From Rhodococcus opacus B4 (GTDB lineage Bacteria > Actinomycetota > Actinomycetes > Mycobacteriales > Mycobacteriaceae), in contig NC_012522.1 of the NCBI RefSeq assembly GCF_000010805.1, positions 3,968,001 through 4,032,000 of the forward strand: a DNA stretch of 64,000 bases, given 5' to 3'. A program made the translations under genes and the position numbers. Positions 37,800-46,203 of this stretch are shown here, one piece after another. Under the pieces are notes generated by a model that was not told where the DNA came from, did no database searches, and worked only from the letters and a program-made list of their open reading frames with translations. The stretch's first letter is position 1. The number at the start of each line of letters is the position of its first letter.

Positions 37800-38194
37800 G
37801 CCCGCTCCTTCTGGATCCACTCGTTGTCCTGCGGGAACTCGTCGATCGTGGCGACCCGGCGGATCTCCGCCTTCGAACCGGGACCGGCCATCGGAGCACG
37901 CTTGGCCCACTCCACGGCTTCCTCCCTCGACGCCACGTTGAGCATCCAGAAGCCGCCGAACAACTCCTTCGTCTCACCGTAGGGGCCGTCGGTCACCACG
38001 GGAGGCTCGGAGGAGTAATCGACCACGACACCCGATTCGGGGTCGGGGTCCAGCCCCTCGGCGGCGAGCAGCACACCCGCCCGGATCATCTCGTCGTTGA
38101 ACTTGCCCATCGCGTCCATGATCTCGCCCATATCGGCGTCCTGGAACGCCGCGAAGGTTTCGTCCGTGGCGCGCATGATCAGCATGTACTTCAT
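37772..38194 (-). CDS. YCII/DGPF-family protein, ECF42 partner
   Basis: A 140-residue YCII-related protein with the diagnostic DGPYGETKELFGGFWML motif (DGPF variant) and the N-terminal MKYMLIMRATDETFAAFQ. It lies immediately upstream of, and overlaps, the sigma factor gene. Pairs of this kind are widespread in actinobacteria; the DGPF protein is a likely target or signal partner of the sigma factor. Confidence 0.9.
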   Translation of the reverse strand: MKYMLIMRATDETFAAFQDADMGEIMDAMGKFNDEMIRAGVLLAAEGLDPDPESGVVVDYSSEPPVVTDGPYGETKELFGGFWMLNVASREEAVEWAKRAPMAGPGSKAEIRRVATIDEFPQDNEWIQKERAWREATGQL

Positions 38195-38295
38195 GGTTCG
38201 TCTCCTTGGATGTCGGGGCCCTCTTGGACCTTCTCATCCTCAGGTCGAACGGGGGGTGGCATGGATCGACACGCCTTGCAAAAAAAATTCCGCAG

Positions 38296-38335
38296 GTGAG
38301 TGGCAAAGAGTGCGGGGGCACTCTTTGCCACTCAC
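38296..38335 (-). terminator. Long hairpin terminator with T-tract (repeat copy 1)
   Basis: Perfect 18-bp arms GTGAGTGGCAAAGAGTGC / GCACTCTTTGCCACTCAC (38296-38313, 38318-38335, GGGG loop). Read on the minus strand, after the SDR gene, it is followed by a T-rich run (complement of the A-tract at 38280-38287), giving a classical intrinsic terminator. A near-identical hairpin occurs at 43391-43434. Confidence 0.85.
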
Positions 38336-38343
38336 GTACCCGC

Positions 38344-39117
38344 TCAGTGCAGGTGGCTGCCGCCGTTGATGTCGACGGTGGTGCCGGTGAGGTATGCGGC
38401 GTCCTGGGAGGACAGGAAGGTGATGACCGCGGCGACCTCGGTGGTGGTCGCGACCCGGCCGAGGGGAATGTCGCGGCAGAGGGCGGCTTCCTGCTCGGCC
38501 GTGCTGCCGACCCGGATGCTGGTGTCGACCGCTCCGGGGGTGACGGCGTTGACGGTGACCCCGCTGTCGCCCAGCTCGCGTGCGAGGGACTTGGTGAAAC
38601 CGAGGACCGCGGCCTTCGCGGACGAGTACGGCACCTTCCCGAAGACGCCGCCGCCGCGCTGGGCGGAGACGGACGACATGTTCACGACGCGGCCCCAGCC
38701 GTTGTCGATCATCGCGGGCAGGAACGCGCGGGTGACCAGGTAGGTGCCGGTGGCGTTGACCGCCATCACCTTGTTCCACAGTTCCAGTGTGGTCTCGAGG
38801 AACGGCACCGGTGACGTGATGCCGGCGATGTTCGCGAGCGCACCCACGGCCGGGAGGTTTCCAGCGGCGACCTCGGCGGCGACGGCGTCGTGCGCACGCT
38901 GGACCGACTGCTCGTCGGCGACGTCGATGTCGTGGCCGAACGCGGGGACGCCGAACTCGTTCCCGATCTCCGCGGCGGCCTTCGCGGACTTCTCACCGTC
39001 GAGGTCGAGGACGACGATCGCCCACCCCTCCTCGGCGTAGCGGCGGGCGGTGGCGAGACCGATACCGCGCTCGGAGGTGGCGCCGGTGACGACGGCGGTG
39101 CGCTGGATGGACGACAT
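38344..39117 (-). CDS. Short-chain dehydrogenase/reductase
   Basis: A 257-residue classical SDR: NAD(P)-binding TGATSERGIG (11-20), NIAG (96-99), catalytic Ser in NMSSVSAQ and Tyr164/Lys168 in YSSAK. The LDLDGEKSAK acidic residue after strand 2 favours NAD(H). It is divergent from the MHS transporter and split transketolase genes and shares their operator region, so it probably oxidises the imported compound to a ketose or alpha-hydroxyketone that the transketolase then uses. GGAGCG precedes the ATG. Confidence 0.9.
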   Translation of the reverse strand: MSSIQRTAVVTGATSERGIGLATARRYAEEGWAIVVLDLDGEKSAKAAAEIGNEFGVPAFGHDIDVADEQSVQRAHDAVAAEVAAGNLPAVGALANIAGITSPVPFLETTLELWNKVMAVNATGTYLVTRAFLPAMIDNGWGRVVNMSSVSAQRGGGVFGKVPYSSAKAAVLGFTKSLARELGDSGVTVNAVTPGAVDTSIRVGSTAEQEAALCRDIPLGRVATTTEVAAVITFLSSQDAAYLTGTTVDINGGSHLH

Positions 39118-39218
39118 GATCGCTCCTCGTGTAGCTGGGCTCGCGGGTCTCGGCGTGCGGCGTAGTGCAGGAGGCCGGTCGACGACGCGGGGGTGACTGC
39201 CACCACAGTAAGCCGATC

Positions 39219-39308
39219 GACTGTTAACAGTCAACCGTCGGCGGGCAACGGTTGACAGAATGACGTGGCTCGGATCACACTATGAAAACCGCACTGTTGA
39301 CAGTCAAC
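39219..39308. promoter_or_regulatory. Operator array between SDR and transporter genes
   Basis: Two copies of CTGTTRACAGTCAAC (39221-39235 with A, 39294-39308 with G) plus a half-match GGTTGACAG (39250-39258). The first is in a perfect 14-bp palindrome, GACTGTTAACAGTC (39219-39232). Related CTGTCAACAG boxes precede the GntR gene at 42.67 kb, so the array is most likely bound by that regulator and controls both divergent transcripts. Confidence 0.75.
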
Positions 39309-39354
39309 AAATCGGCGGCAATCGTAGAAACCGGCAGCCCGAAGAGGAGTCCCC

Positions 39355-40740
39355 ATGAGTACCGAAACACTCAGGATGCGAGGTCCTGTCCATGGCACGA
39401 AGGACGCCAAGCGCGTAGCAATCGGCTCCTCGGTGGGTGCCGTCATCGAGACCTACGACTTCATCGGGTTCGGCACGGCCGCCGCGCTGTACTTCGGTAC
39501 CGCCTTCTTTCCCGGCGCCGACCCGGTCACCGGGACCCTCGCAGCGTTCGCGACGCTGGGTGTCGGCTTCGCAGCACGCCCGCTCGGCGGGGTGCTCGGT
39601 GGGCATCTCGGCGACAAGCTGGGCCGCAAGCCCGTGCTGGTGGCGTCGTTGATCGCGATGGGTCTCGCGACCTTCGCGATCGGTCTGCTGCCCACCTATT
39701 CGCAGGTGGGGCTGATCGCGCCGGTGCTGCTGGTCCTGGTCCGCATCATCCAGGGCCTCGCGTTCGGCGCCGAGTGGGGCGGCGCGATCCTGATGAGCTA
39801 CGAGCACGCGCCCTGGAAGTCGAAGGGTAAGTTCACCGGCATCGTGCAGGCCGGCTTCCCCGTCGGGCTGCTGCTGGCGAATCTGGTGTTCCTGTTCAGC
39901 GTGCACCTCGGCGGCGACTGGGCCTGGCGGGTGCCGTTCCTCGCGAGCATCGTCCTGGTGATGGTCGGGCTGATCATCCGGTCGAAGGTGCCCGAATCGC
40001 CGGTCTTCGAGGACGTCAAGAACGAGGGCGACATCGTCAAGTCGCCGGTTCTCGAATCGATCAAGCACGACTGGCGGAACATCTTGCGCGGCATCGGTCT
40101 TCGCGTCGCCGAAACAGCAGGTTACGCGGTGTCGATCACGTACATGATCTCCTACCTGCACAGCCAGGGTCTCGCCGGAAAGTCCGAAACCCTCATCGCC
40201 CTGTGCATCGCGTCCGCGATCGGCATCTTCGCCACCGTCGCCTGGGCCCGGCTCACCGACCGCATCGGACGACGCCCCCTCTACATCGCGTCCTGCGCCT
40301 TTGCGGCGCTGTTCGGAATTCCGATGTTCCTCCTGGTCAACACCGGACTGTTCATCCTGATCATCGCGACCATCGTCATCTCCTACGCCGTCTGCCAGAA
40401 CTCGCTGGCGGGTGCGCAGGGCGCCTGGTTCCCAGAACTGTTCGACGCCTCGCGCCGGGCGTCGGGAGCGTCTCTCGCCTACCAGATCTCGGCGATGGTC
40501 TCCGGCTTCACGCCCTTCGTCACCACGCTGCTGTTCGTCTCCTTCGGCTGGTGGGGCCCCGCGGTGCTGTTCATCACGTACGCCGTGATCGGACTCTGGG
40601 CGGCGTTGATCACCCGGGAGACCTGGGGACCCACCGAGCGTCGCCTCGCCGCCGAGGCCGCGGCGCACACCGATTCCAAAAGCACCGACACGCCGGCCTC
40701 GAACGGCCCCACGATCCGCAAGGAAAAGGAACTCCTGTGA
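39355..40740 (+). CDS. MFS transporter, metabolite:H+ symporter (MHS) type
   Basis: A 461-residue, 12-helix transporter. MHS hallmarks are the N-terminal SSVGAVIETYDFIGFGTAAA, the loop 2-3 motif GGHLGDKLGRKPVLV, and WGGAILMSYEHAP. MHS proteins import organic acids, betaines and similar polar metabolites with protons. AAGAGGAG precedes the ATG. Its stop overlaps the GTG of the transketolase N-subunit gene, so uptake and transketolase are one operon. Confidence 0.92.
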   Translation: MSTETLRMRGPVHGTKDAKRVAIGSSVGAVIETYDFIGFGTAAALYFGTAFFPGADPVTGTLAAFATLGVGFAARPLGGVLGGHLGDKLGRKPVLVASLIAMGLATFAIGLLPTYSQVGLIAPVLLVLVRIIQGLAFGAEWGGAILMSYEHAPWKSKGKFTGIVQAGFPVGLLLANLVFLFSVHLGGDWAWRVPFLASIVLVMVGLIIRSKVPESPVFEDVKNEGDIVKSPVLESIKHDWRNILRGIGLRVAETAGYAVSITYMISYLHSQGLAGKSETLIALCIASAIGIFATVAWARLTDRIGRRPLYIASCAFAALFGIPMFLLVNTGLFILIIATIVISYAVCQNSLAGAQGAWFPELFDASRRASGASLAYQISAMVSGFTPFVTTLLFVSFGWWGPAVLFITYAVIGLWAALITRETWGPTERRLAAEAAAHTDSKSTDTPASNGPTIRKEKELL

Positions 40741-41624
40741 CCATCACAACCGCCACCACCGCGGCCGAAGACACGACGAGTGAAGCGGTGCGCATCACGA
40801 CCGTCGAACAATTCGCCTACCGCATGCGGCACAACGTCATCGACATGGGTGAGGAACAGGGCCAGGGATACGTCGGGCAGGCGCTCGGGGCCGCCGACAT
40901 CTTCGCGACCGTCTACGCCGATCGACTCCGCTTCCGCGCCGACGATCCCGCATGGGAAGGCCGGGACCGGTTCCTGCTCTCCACCGGCCACTACGCCATC
41001 GGCCACTACGCCGCACTCGCCGAGGCCGGAATAATCCCCCGCAGCGAACTGGAAACCTACGGTTCCGACGACTCCCGCCTCCCGATGTCGGCGATGTCCA
41101 CGTACACCCCGGGCATGGAGATCTCCGGCGGCTCCCTCGGGCACGGACTGACCATCGCCGTCGGCATGGCCCTCGGGTTGCGTCACCAGCACTCGGCCGC
41201 CCGCGTCTACAACTTCCTCTCCGACGGCGAACTCGACGAGGGCTCGACGTGGGAGGCGGCCATGGGCGCCCACCACCACCGGCTCGGCAACCTCACCGCG
41301 ATGGTCGACATCAACGCGCTGCAAGCCGACGGCGCCACCTCGACGGTGCTGAGCACCGAACCCGTGCACGACAAGTGGGCCGCCTGCGGCTGGCACGTCG
41401 AACGCGTCGACGGCAACGACGTCACCGCACTGGTGCGTGCGTTCGACAACGCCGCCGCCGAGTCCGACGGCAAGCCGTCGATCATTCTCTGCGACACCCG
41501 CGTCGGGAAGGGCGTGCCCCTGCTCGAGACCCGGGAGAAGGCGCACTTCATGCGCATCGACGAAGACGAGTGGCAGATCTGCCGCGACCAACTCACCGCC
41601 GGCTTCGACCACAAGGACGCCTGA
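40737..41624 (+). CDS. Split transketolase, N-terminal (ThDP-binding) subunit
   Basis: A 295-residue protein covering the pyrophosphate-binding domain of transketolase. Visible: GYVGQALGAADIFATVYADR, FLLSTGHYAIGHYAAL, GGSLGHGLTIAVGMALGL and the ThDP/Mg motif SDGELDEGSTWE..N (about residues 160-185). The residues between the subunit end and the next start (2 bp) indicate a two-gene enzyme rather than a broken single gene. Split transketolases often have dedicated catabolic roles different from the pentose phosphate enzyme. The GTG start overlaps the transporter stop. Confidence 0.9.
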   Translation: MTITTATTAAEDTTSEAVRITTVEQFAYRMRHNVIDMGEEQGQGYVGQALGAADIFATVYADRLRFRADDPAWEGRDRFLLSTGHYAIGHYAALAEAGIIPRSELETYGSDDSRLPMSAMSTYTPGMEISGGSLGHGLTIAVGMALGLRHQHSAARVYNFLSDGELDEGSTWEAAMGAHHHRLGNLTAMVDINALQADGATSTVLSTEPVHDKWAACGWHVERVDGNDVTALVRAFDNAAAESDGKPSIILCDTRVGKGVPLLETREKAHFMRIDEDEWQICRDQLTAGFDHKDA

Positions 41625-41626
41625 AC

Positions 41627-42619
41627 ATGACCACCGCCAGCAAGCCGAAGCTCAAGACCTCGGCGATGATCGCCTCGTTCGTCGACGACGGGCAGAAGAC
41701 CACCAGCGCACCCTTCGGGCACGCCCTCGCGGCGGCCGCCCGGGAGAACGACAAGATCGTCGGCCTGTCCGCCGACCTCGCCAAGTACACCGACATGCAC
41801 ATCTTCGCGCAGGAGTTCCCCGACCGGTTCTTCCAGATGGGGATGGCCGAGCAGCTGCTGCTCGGGGCCGCCGCCGGGATGGCCGAGACCGGACTGGTGC
41901 CGTTCGCGTCCACGTACTCGGTGTTCGCCGCGCGCCGCGCCTACGACTTCCTGTGCCTCGACATCGCCGAACCCAACCTCAACGTCAACATCATCGGCGG
42001 GCTCCCGGGCCTGACCACCGGCTACGGGCCCAGCCACCAGGCCACCGAGGACATGGCCATCTTCCGGGGCATCCCGGGCCTCGCCATCGTCGACCCGTGC
42101 GACTCCATCGACATCGAGCAGGCCGTTCCGCAACTCGCCGCGTCCGACGGTCCCACGTACCTGCGGTTGCTGCGGGGGAAGGTCGCGACCGTACTCGACG
42201 AGTACGACTACACGTTCGAACTGGGCAAGGCGAAGGTGCTCCGCGGCGGCAACGACGTCGTCTTCGTCACCAGCGGGCTGATGACGATGCGCGCGCTGCA
42301 GGCCGCCGACCGGCTGGCCGCGCACAACGTGGACGTGGCAGTCGTGCACACGCCGACGATCAAGCCGTTCGACGCCGAGACCGTCCTCGCCGAGGTGAAC
42401 ACCGACCGCCTGGTGGTGACGCTGGAGAACCACACCGTGATCGGCGGTCTCTTCGAAACGGTGGCCGCCGCCGTCGTCACGGCCGGACTCGGCAAGCGCG
42501 TCGTGCCGATCGCCCTTCCCGACGAGTTCCTCGACGCCGGCGCCCTACCCACCCTGCACGAGCGGTACGGCCTGAGCACCGACCGGATCGTCGCGAAGGT
42601 GCTGGGCGAATTGGCGTGA
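41627..42619 (+). CDS. Split transketolase, C-terminal subunit
   Basis: A 330-residue protein carrying the pyrimidine-binding and C-terminal domains. The catalytic Glu lies in FQMGMAEQLLLGAAAG; TTGYGPSHQATEDMAIFRGI and VTSGLMTMRALQAADRLAAH are typical of the family. It forms a heteromer with the product of the preceding gene, 2 bp away. The pair should transfer a two-carbon ketol unit; donor and acceptor are not evident. Confidence 0.9.
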   Translation: MTTASKPKLKTSAMIASFVDDGQKTTSAPFGHALAAAARENDKIVGLSADLAKYTDMHIFAQEFPDRFFQMGMAEQLLLGAAAGMAETGLVPFASTYSVFAARRAYDFLCLDIAEPNLNVNIIGGLPGLTTGYGPSHQATEDMAIFRGIPGLAIVDPCDSIDIEQAVPQLAASDGPTYLRLLRGKVATVLDEYDYTFELGKAKVLRGGNDVVFVTSGLMTMRALQAADRLAAHNVDVAVVHTPTIKPFDAETVLAEVNTDRLVVTLENHTVIGGLFETVAAAVVTAGLGKRVVPIALPDEFLDAGALPTLHERYGLSTDRIVAKVLGELA

Positions 42620-42625
42620 CCAGCG

Positions 42626-42666
42626 CGTACGGCCCTCGACGTAGATCCGGACGCGGGGGCCGTACG
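42626..42666 (+). terminator. Inverted repeat after the transketolase genes
   Basis: CGTACGGCCC / GGGCCGTACG (42626-42635 and 42657-42666, 21-base loop) starts 7 bp after the stop. It may terminate the operon or partly insulate the GntR gene downstream. No T-tract. Confidence 0.5.
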
Positions 42667-42670
42667 ATGG

Positions 42671-42708
42671 CTGTCAACAGGTTGCTGTCAACAGACCGCT
42701 GTCGACAG
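42671..42708. promoter_or_regulatory. Triple operator: three boxes at 14-bp spacing
   Basis: CTGTCAACAG at 42671-42680 and 42685-42694, then CTGTCGACAG at 42699-42708. The starts are exactly 14 bp apart, ending 27 bp before the GntR start codon. They match the operator boxes at 39.22-39.31 kb and suggest autoregulation by the downstream gene product. Confidence 0.75.
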
Positions 42709-42735
42709 TTGATCGCCGACCCCACGGAGGCACCC

Positions 42736-43386
42736 ATGGCCGGACAACCCGCCGCACTGCTCGGGCTGGAGAAGACCAGCCTCCGTCAGCAGGCCGTCGC
42801 CGCCCTGCGGGTCGCGATCACGAGTGGGGAACTGGCTCCGAGCAGCCCACTCGTGGAGACGGAACTGTCGGAGATGCTGCAGATCAGCCGCGGCACGCTC
42901 CGCGAGGCGATGCGCCAACTTCAACAGGAGGGCTTGATCTCCGCGGGGGCGCGGGGCCGGCTGTATGTGCGGCACCTCGATTCCAAGGAGATCCGCGACA
43001 TCTTCGCCGTCCGCGCCGCACTGGAGGCGCTGGCCGTCCGGGAACTCGCCGGCCTGGCCGACCGCACCACCGCCATCGCGGAATTGCGCGCTGCCCTCGA
43101 CGTCATGGACACGGCGGTCCTCGAGGCCCGCATCGAGGCCGACCTGAACTTCCACCGCACCATGTGCTCGCTGACCGGCAACGACACACTCCTGCACTCC
43201 TGGATCTCCCTCGAAGGATCCATCCGGATGTCGATCATGTTCGCCGGCCTCGACCGCGCCGTCGGCAACATGGACGTCGGCCGGCACAGCGCGATCGTCG
43301 ACGCCATCGAAACCGGCGACGCCGACGAGGCGGCCAAGGCAATTCAGATGCACATGGACTGGGCCTCGGCAAATCTGGTTGCCTGA
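42736..43386 (+). CDS. GntR-family regulator with FCD domain
   Basis: A 216-residue FadR-type regulator: winged helix (residues about 12-75; LVETELSEMLQISRGTLREA, MRQLQQEGLISAGARGRLYV) and an all-helical FCD effector domain (IFAVRAALEALAVRELAG, DLNFHRTMCSLTGNDTLLHS, HSAIVDAIETGDADEAAKAI) with the metal-type Asp/His residues. ACGGAGG precedes the ATG at 42736; an in-frame ATG at 42667 would be inside the operator array and has no ribosome-binding site. It presumably represses the SDR/MHS/transketolase genes until an organic acid or sugar acid ligand binds. Confidence 0.9.
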   Translation: MAGQPAALLGLEKTSLRQQAVAALRVAITSGELAPSSPLVETELSEMLQISRGTLREAMRQLQQEGLISAGARGRLYVRHLDSKEIRDIFAVRAALEALAVRELAGLADRTTAIAELRAALDVMDTAVLEARIEADLNFHRTMCSLTGNDTLLHSWISLEGSIRMSIMFAGLDRAVGNMDVGRHSAIVDAIETGDADEAAKAIQMHMDWASANLVA

Positions 43387-43390
43387 CCCC

Positions 43391-43434
43391 ACGTGAGTGG
43401 CAAAGAGTGCGGGAGCACGCTTTGCCGCTCACGT
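43391..43434. terminator. Long hairpin between convergent genes (repeat copy 2)
   Basis: Arms ACGTGAGTGGCAAAGAGTGC / GCACGCTTTGCCGCTCACGT (43391-43410, 43415-43434, GGGA loop, two mismatches). It lies exactly between the GntR stop and the C45 peptidase stop, and it is nearly the same sequence as the hairpin at 38296-38335. Confidence 0.8.
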
Positions 43435-43441
43435 ACCCAAG

Positions 43442-44554
43442 TCACCCGGACACGAAGGCGGGCGCGGGCGCGGTGGCGTCGAGGGTGGTCCACGACCGTC
43501 GGCGGGCGTCGATCGGGGTGCCGGCGAGGATGCGGGCACGCCGGTGCCCGGGTTCGAGCAGCACCGTCGACAGGGTGGCCCAGCGCTGACCGAACACAGC
43601 GTCCGGGGCGGGGACACAGCACAGCTGGGGTTGCCCGGGGTCGGAGTACAGGTACTCGACGAGGTGATCGGCGGCGGTCGGGGCCGCGTACCGCTGCTGC
43701 CGGGAGGCGATCAGCGCGTAGCGGTCCTGGGAGTCGGGCTCGTAGAGGCCGGACTTCTCCCGGGCCGCGTTGACCGGGTCGAGGAAGTGGTTGGTGTGTG
43801 TCAGGAACCCGTCGGCCGGGTGCAGGGCCGCAACGCCGACGGGGCTGACCTCGGCGCAGGTGACGGTGTCGGGGTCGATCAGGGTCAGCGCGCCCGAGGT
43901 CGCGATCGGTGCCGAGCGCAGCAGGTCGAGGGCCTCGCCGACGGTTGCGGCTTCACCGAGGATCGCCGCCGACAGGATGTGCACGGGCACCCCGGCCGGT
44001 GCGTCGTCGCGGTGGCCGAGGATGTTGAAGAACACGCCGAGGCCTGCGCTGTTCATCCCGATCTTGCCGAGGATGCCGTGCTCGGTGAGCCCGACGTAGG
44101 CGTGGCGGGTTCCGCGCACCTGATGGGTGTGCCAGAACGGGTCGAGTTCCTGATGCCAGTCCCAGGTTTGGATCCCGAACGGCGCCGACGCGCGATCCGC
44201 CGGCGCGTAGGCGATGGTGGAGCACTCGCCGGGGCGGGCCGCGGTGGCCTGGGACAGGATCTCGGTGCGGCCGTTCAGCGCCGTCACGTGCCAGGGTTCG
44301 AGCCCGGCGCCGGCGGCGATGCCCTCGATCTCCTCGAGGTACCGGGGACCCCACGCCCCCAGGACATCCGCGAGACGGTGCGCGCTGTCGCGGGTCCGGT
44401 TCTCGCTCACACCGACCGTATCGAACAGGCGCAGATAGAGTTCCACGGCCGCGGGAAGGTCGGTGCGAAGTTGGGTGCCGCGGGCGACGCCGCGTTCGCG
44501 CGGCCGGGTGTCGTCGACGCAGACGTGGGGGCGGGCAGTGATGGATTCGGTCAT
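43442..44554 (-). CDS. C45-family peptidase / acyl-CoA:6-APA acyltransferase-like Ntn hydrolase
   Basis: A 370-residue Ntn-hydrolase precursor. The likely autocatalytic nucleophile is Cys111 in ARPGECSTIAYAP, positioned like Cys103 of penicillin acyltransferase; downstream are QTWDWHQELDPFWH, GKIGMNSAGLGVFFNIL and FLTHTNHFLDPV, all family features. Members form or cleave amide bonds. It is co-directional with an NCS1 permease gene (59-bp gap, permease first), so its substrate is probably an imported amide, hydantoin or nucleobase derivative. No signal peptide, so cytosolic. Confidence 0.85.
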   Translation of the reverse strand: MTESITARPHVCVDDTRPRERGVARGTQLRTDLPAAVELYLRLFDTVGVSENRTRDSAHRLADVLGAWGPRYLEEIEGIAAGAGLEPWHVTALNGRTEILSQATAARPGECSTIAYAPADRASAPFGIQTWDWHQELDPFWHTHQVRGTRHAYVGLTEHGILGKIGMNSAGLGVFFNILGHRDDAPAGVPVHILSAAILGEAATVGEALDLLRSAPIATSGALTLIDPDTVTCAEVSPVGVAALHPADGFLTHTNHFLDPVNAAREKSGLYEPDSQDRYALIASRQQRYAAPTAADHLVEYLYSDPGQPQLCCVPAPDAVFGQRWATLSTVLLEPGHRRARILAGTPIDARRRSWTTLDATAPAPAFVSG

Positions 44555-44613
44555 GATCGTCCTAGTTATCCAGATGGTGTGAATAAAGCTGTGGAGCAAT
44601 TGATCACGGCGGA

Positions 44614-46041
44614 TCAGCGGGTTCGGTACGAGCGCATCAGCACGACGTACAGCGCCGCGGGGACGAGCAACCCGACCGGCAGCGACAGGTCCATGCCGCC
44701 GACCGCGTTCGCGATGGGTCCGGTGTAGACCGGGGCGGCGACGCACAGCGCGGCCGCTCCGATGCCGGTGAAGACGGCGACCGTTCCCGCCCAATTGATT
44801 CCACCGCTGTACCAGTAGGGGCTGCTGCTGGTTTCGTCGCCGAGCCCGAGGCCGTCGTAGCGGTTGCGACGCCACAGCACGTCGGCGACGTAGACGGCCA
44901 TCACGGGACCCATCACGGTCACGACGAGCTGCATCATGTTGCTGACGGTGTCGAGGAAGTTGGAGACGAGCAGGGCGTACAACGTCATGGCGACACCCAT
45001 CGAGCCGTCGAGGAGGACGCTGCGCGAGCGGCGCAGGCGCAAGCCGACCGACTGCAGGGCGAGCCCGGAACTGTAGGCGGTCATCGCGTTGTTGGCGATG
45101 GTGCCGACGATGACGGCGAGCAGGAAGATCGGCGTGAACCAGGACGGGAGGATGGCCTCGAGCGCGATCTGCGGGTCGGCCATGTCGAGGCCGGTGCCGG
45201 CGAGTGCGCCGAGCGCGGTGAACAACACGCTGGGGGCGAACGCGCCGAGAGCCGTCCAGGCGGCGACCGCCACCGGCGAGGTGGTCGCCGGCAGGTAGCG
45301 GGCGAAGTCCGCGCTGTTGGTGTAGGACAGCGGAGCCGACGCCACGATGGAGACACCCGCGGCGATCGTCGCCCACAGCCCGATCCCGTGGAGCGCCTCC
45401 GCCGGCTGGTAACCCCAGTCGGCATTCCCGAGGACGTAGCCGGCCATCACCACGAAGACGACGGTGAGCACGACGGCCAGTGGCTGGTAGAGCCGGACGA
45501 TCGTCGCGTGCCCGTATACCCCGATGGCCAGCGTGGCGGCGGCGATCGCCAGGATGACGAGAACCTTCACGGGGGTGGTCGCGTCGATGCCGAACCTTTC
45601 GACGAGCCGGAACGCCGTGTACGACGCGGCCGCCCAGTTCAGCGCCAGGTAACAGACGCTGATGAACCAGCTGGTCACAAGGATGTTCACCCGGTTGCCG
45701 CGGATGCCGAAGATCGCCCGCGTGATGACCTCGCTCGGTGTGCCCGATGCAGGTCCGCTGGCGGCGACGATCCCGGTGAGGATCGAGAACAGGTTGCCGG
45801 CCACGATCACCGCGAGCGCTTGCCAGAACGACAGGCCCATCAGTATCAGTGCGCCGCCGACGACCAGGGCCAGGTAGCTCACGTTGGGCGCCGCCCACAC
45901 GGCGAACAGGTCCCGGGCGCGGCCGTGTCGCTCGCTGTCCGGGATGAAGTCGATGCCGTGCGTCTCCACCTGCCCGGCACGGTCGGCGGGCGGTGTCGTG
46001 CCGGGTTTCGCCGCGCGGGGGTCTGCTTGTGTCGGTGCCAT
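44614..46041 (-). CDS. NCS1-family permease (cytosine/purine/hydantoin type)
   Basis: A 475-residue transporter with about 12 helices. NCS1 features are ERHGRARDLFAVWAAPNVSY, SGPASGTPSEVITRAIFGIR and NADWGYQPAEALHGIG, with YTNSADFARYLP in the middle. The family imports cytosine, purines, allantoin or hydantoins using Na+ or H+. GGAGGACC precedes the ATG at 46041. It is divergent from a LacI regulator gene with two operators in between. Confidence 0.9.
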   Translation of the reverse strand: MAPTQADPRAAKPGTTPPADRAGQVETHGIDFIPDSERHGRARDLFAVWAAPNVSYLALVVGGALILMGLSFWQALAVIVAGNLFSILTGIVAASGPASGTPSEVITRAIFGIRGNRVNILVTSWFISVCYLALNWAAASYTAFRLVERFGIDATTPVKVLVILAIAAATLAIGVYGHATIVRLYQPLAVVLTVVFVVMAGYVLGNADWGYQPAEALHGIGLWATIAAGVSIVASAPLSYTNSADFARYLPATTSPVAVAAWTALGAFAPSVLFTALGALAGTGLDMADPQIALEAILPSWFTPIFLLAVIVGTIANNAMTAYSSGLALQSVGLRLRRSRSVLLDGSMGVAMTLYALLVSNFLDTVSNMMQLVVTVMGPVMAVYVADVLWRRNRYDGLGLGDETSSSPYWYSGGINWAGTVAVFTGIGAAALCVAAPVYTGPIANAVGGMDLSLPVGLLVPAALYVVLMRSYRTR

Positions 46042-46122
46042 GGGGTCCTCCGGGTAGACGGGCACGGATGTGCGGCTGGTGGCGCAATGCCGATCTGGCG
46101 TGACCCGGGTCACCGTACGGAA

Positions 46123-46174
46123 CCAAATCGATTTGGACAAGAGGGTGCAAGGGCAATTTACAAATCGATTTGGT
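46123..46174. promoter_or_regulatory. Two LacI-type operators
   Basis: Perfect palindrome CCAAATCGATTTGG (46123-46136) and a second copy with core CAAATCGATTTG (46161-46172), 37 bp centre to centre. AT-rich, with a central CG, they are typical for LacI-family repressors and lie between the permease and regulator genes. Confidence 0.85.
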
Positions 46175-46203
46175 GCAGGTCGGATGGTTGATAGCCTGGA
46201 TCC

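Noticed and set aside
40737..42619. Transketolase as a single gene split by a frameshift
   Set aside because: Both parts have their own start and natural domain boundaries, as in known two-subunit transketolases, separated by 2 bp.
38344..42619. Assigning the transketolase module to the sulfoquinovose sulfo-TK pathway
   Set aside because: The isomerase and sulfonate-specific partner genes of that pathway are absent; only the split transketolase is shared.
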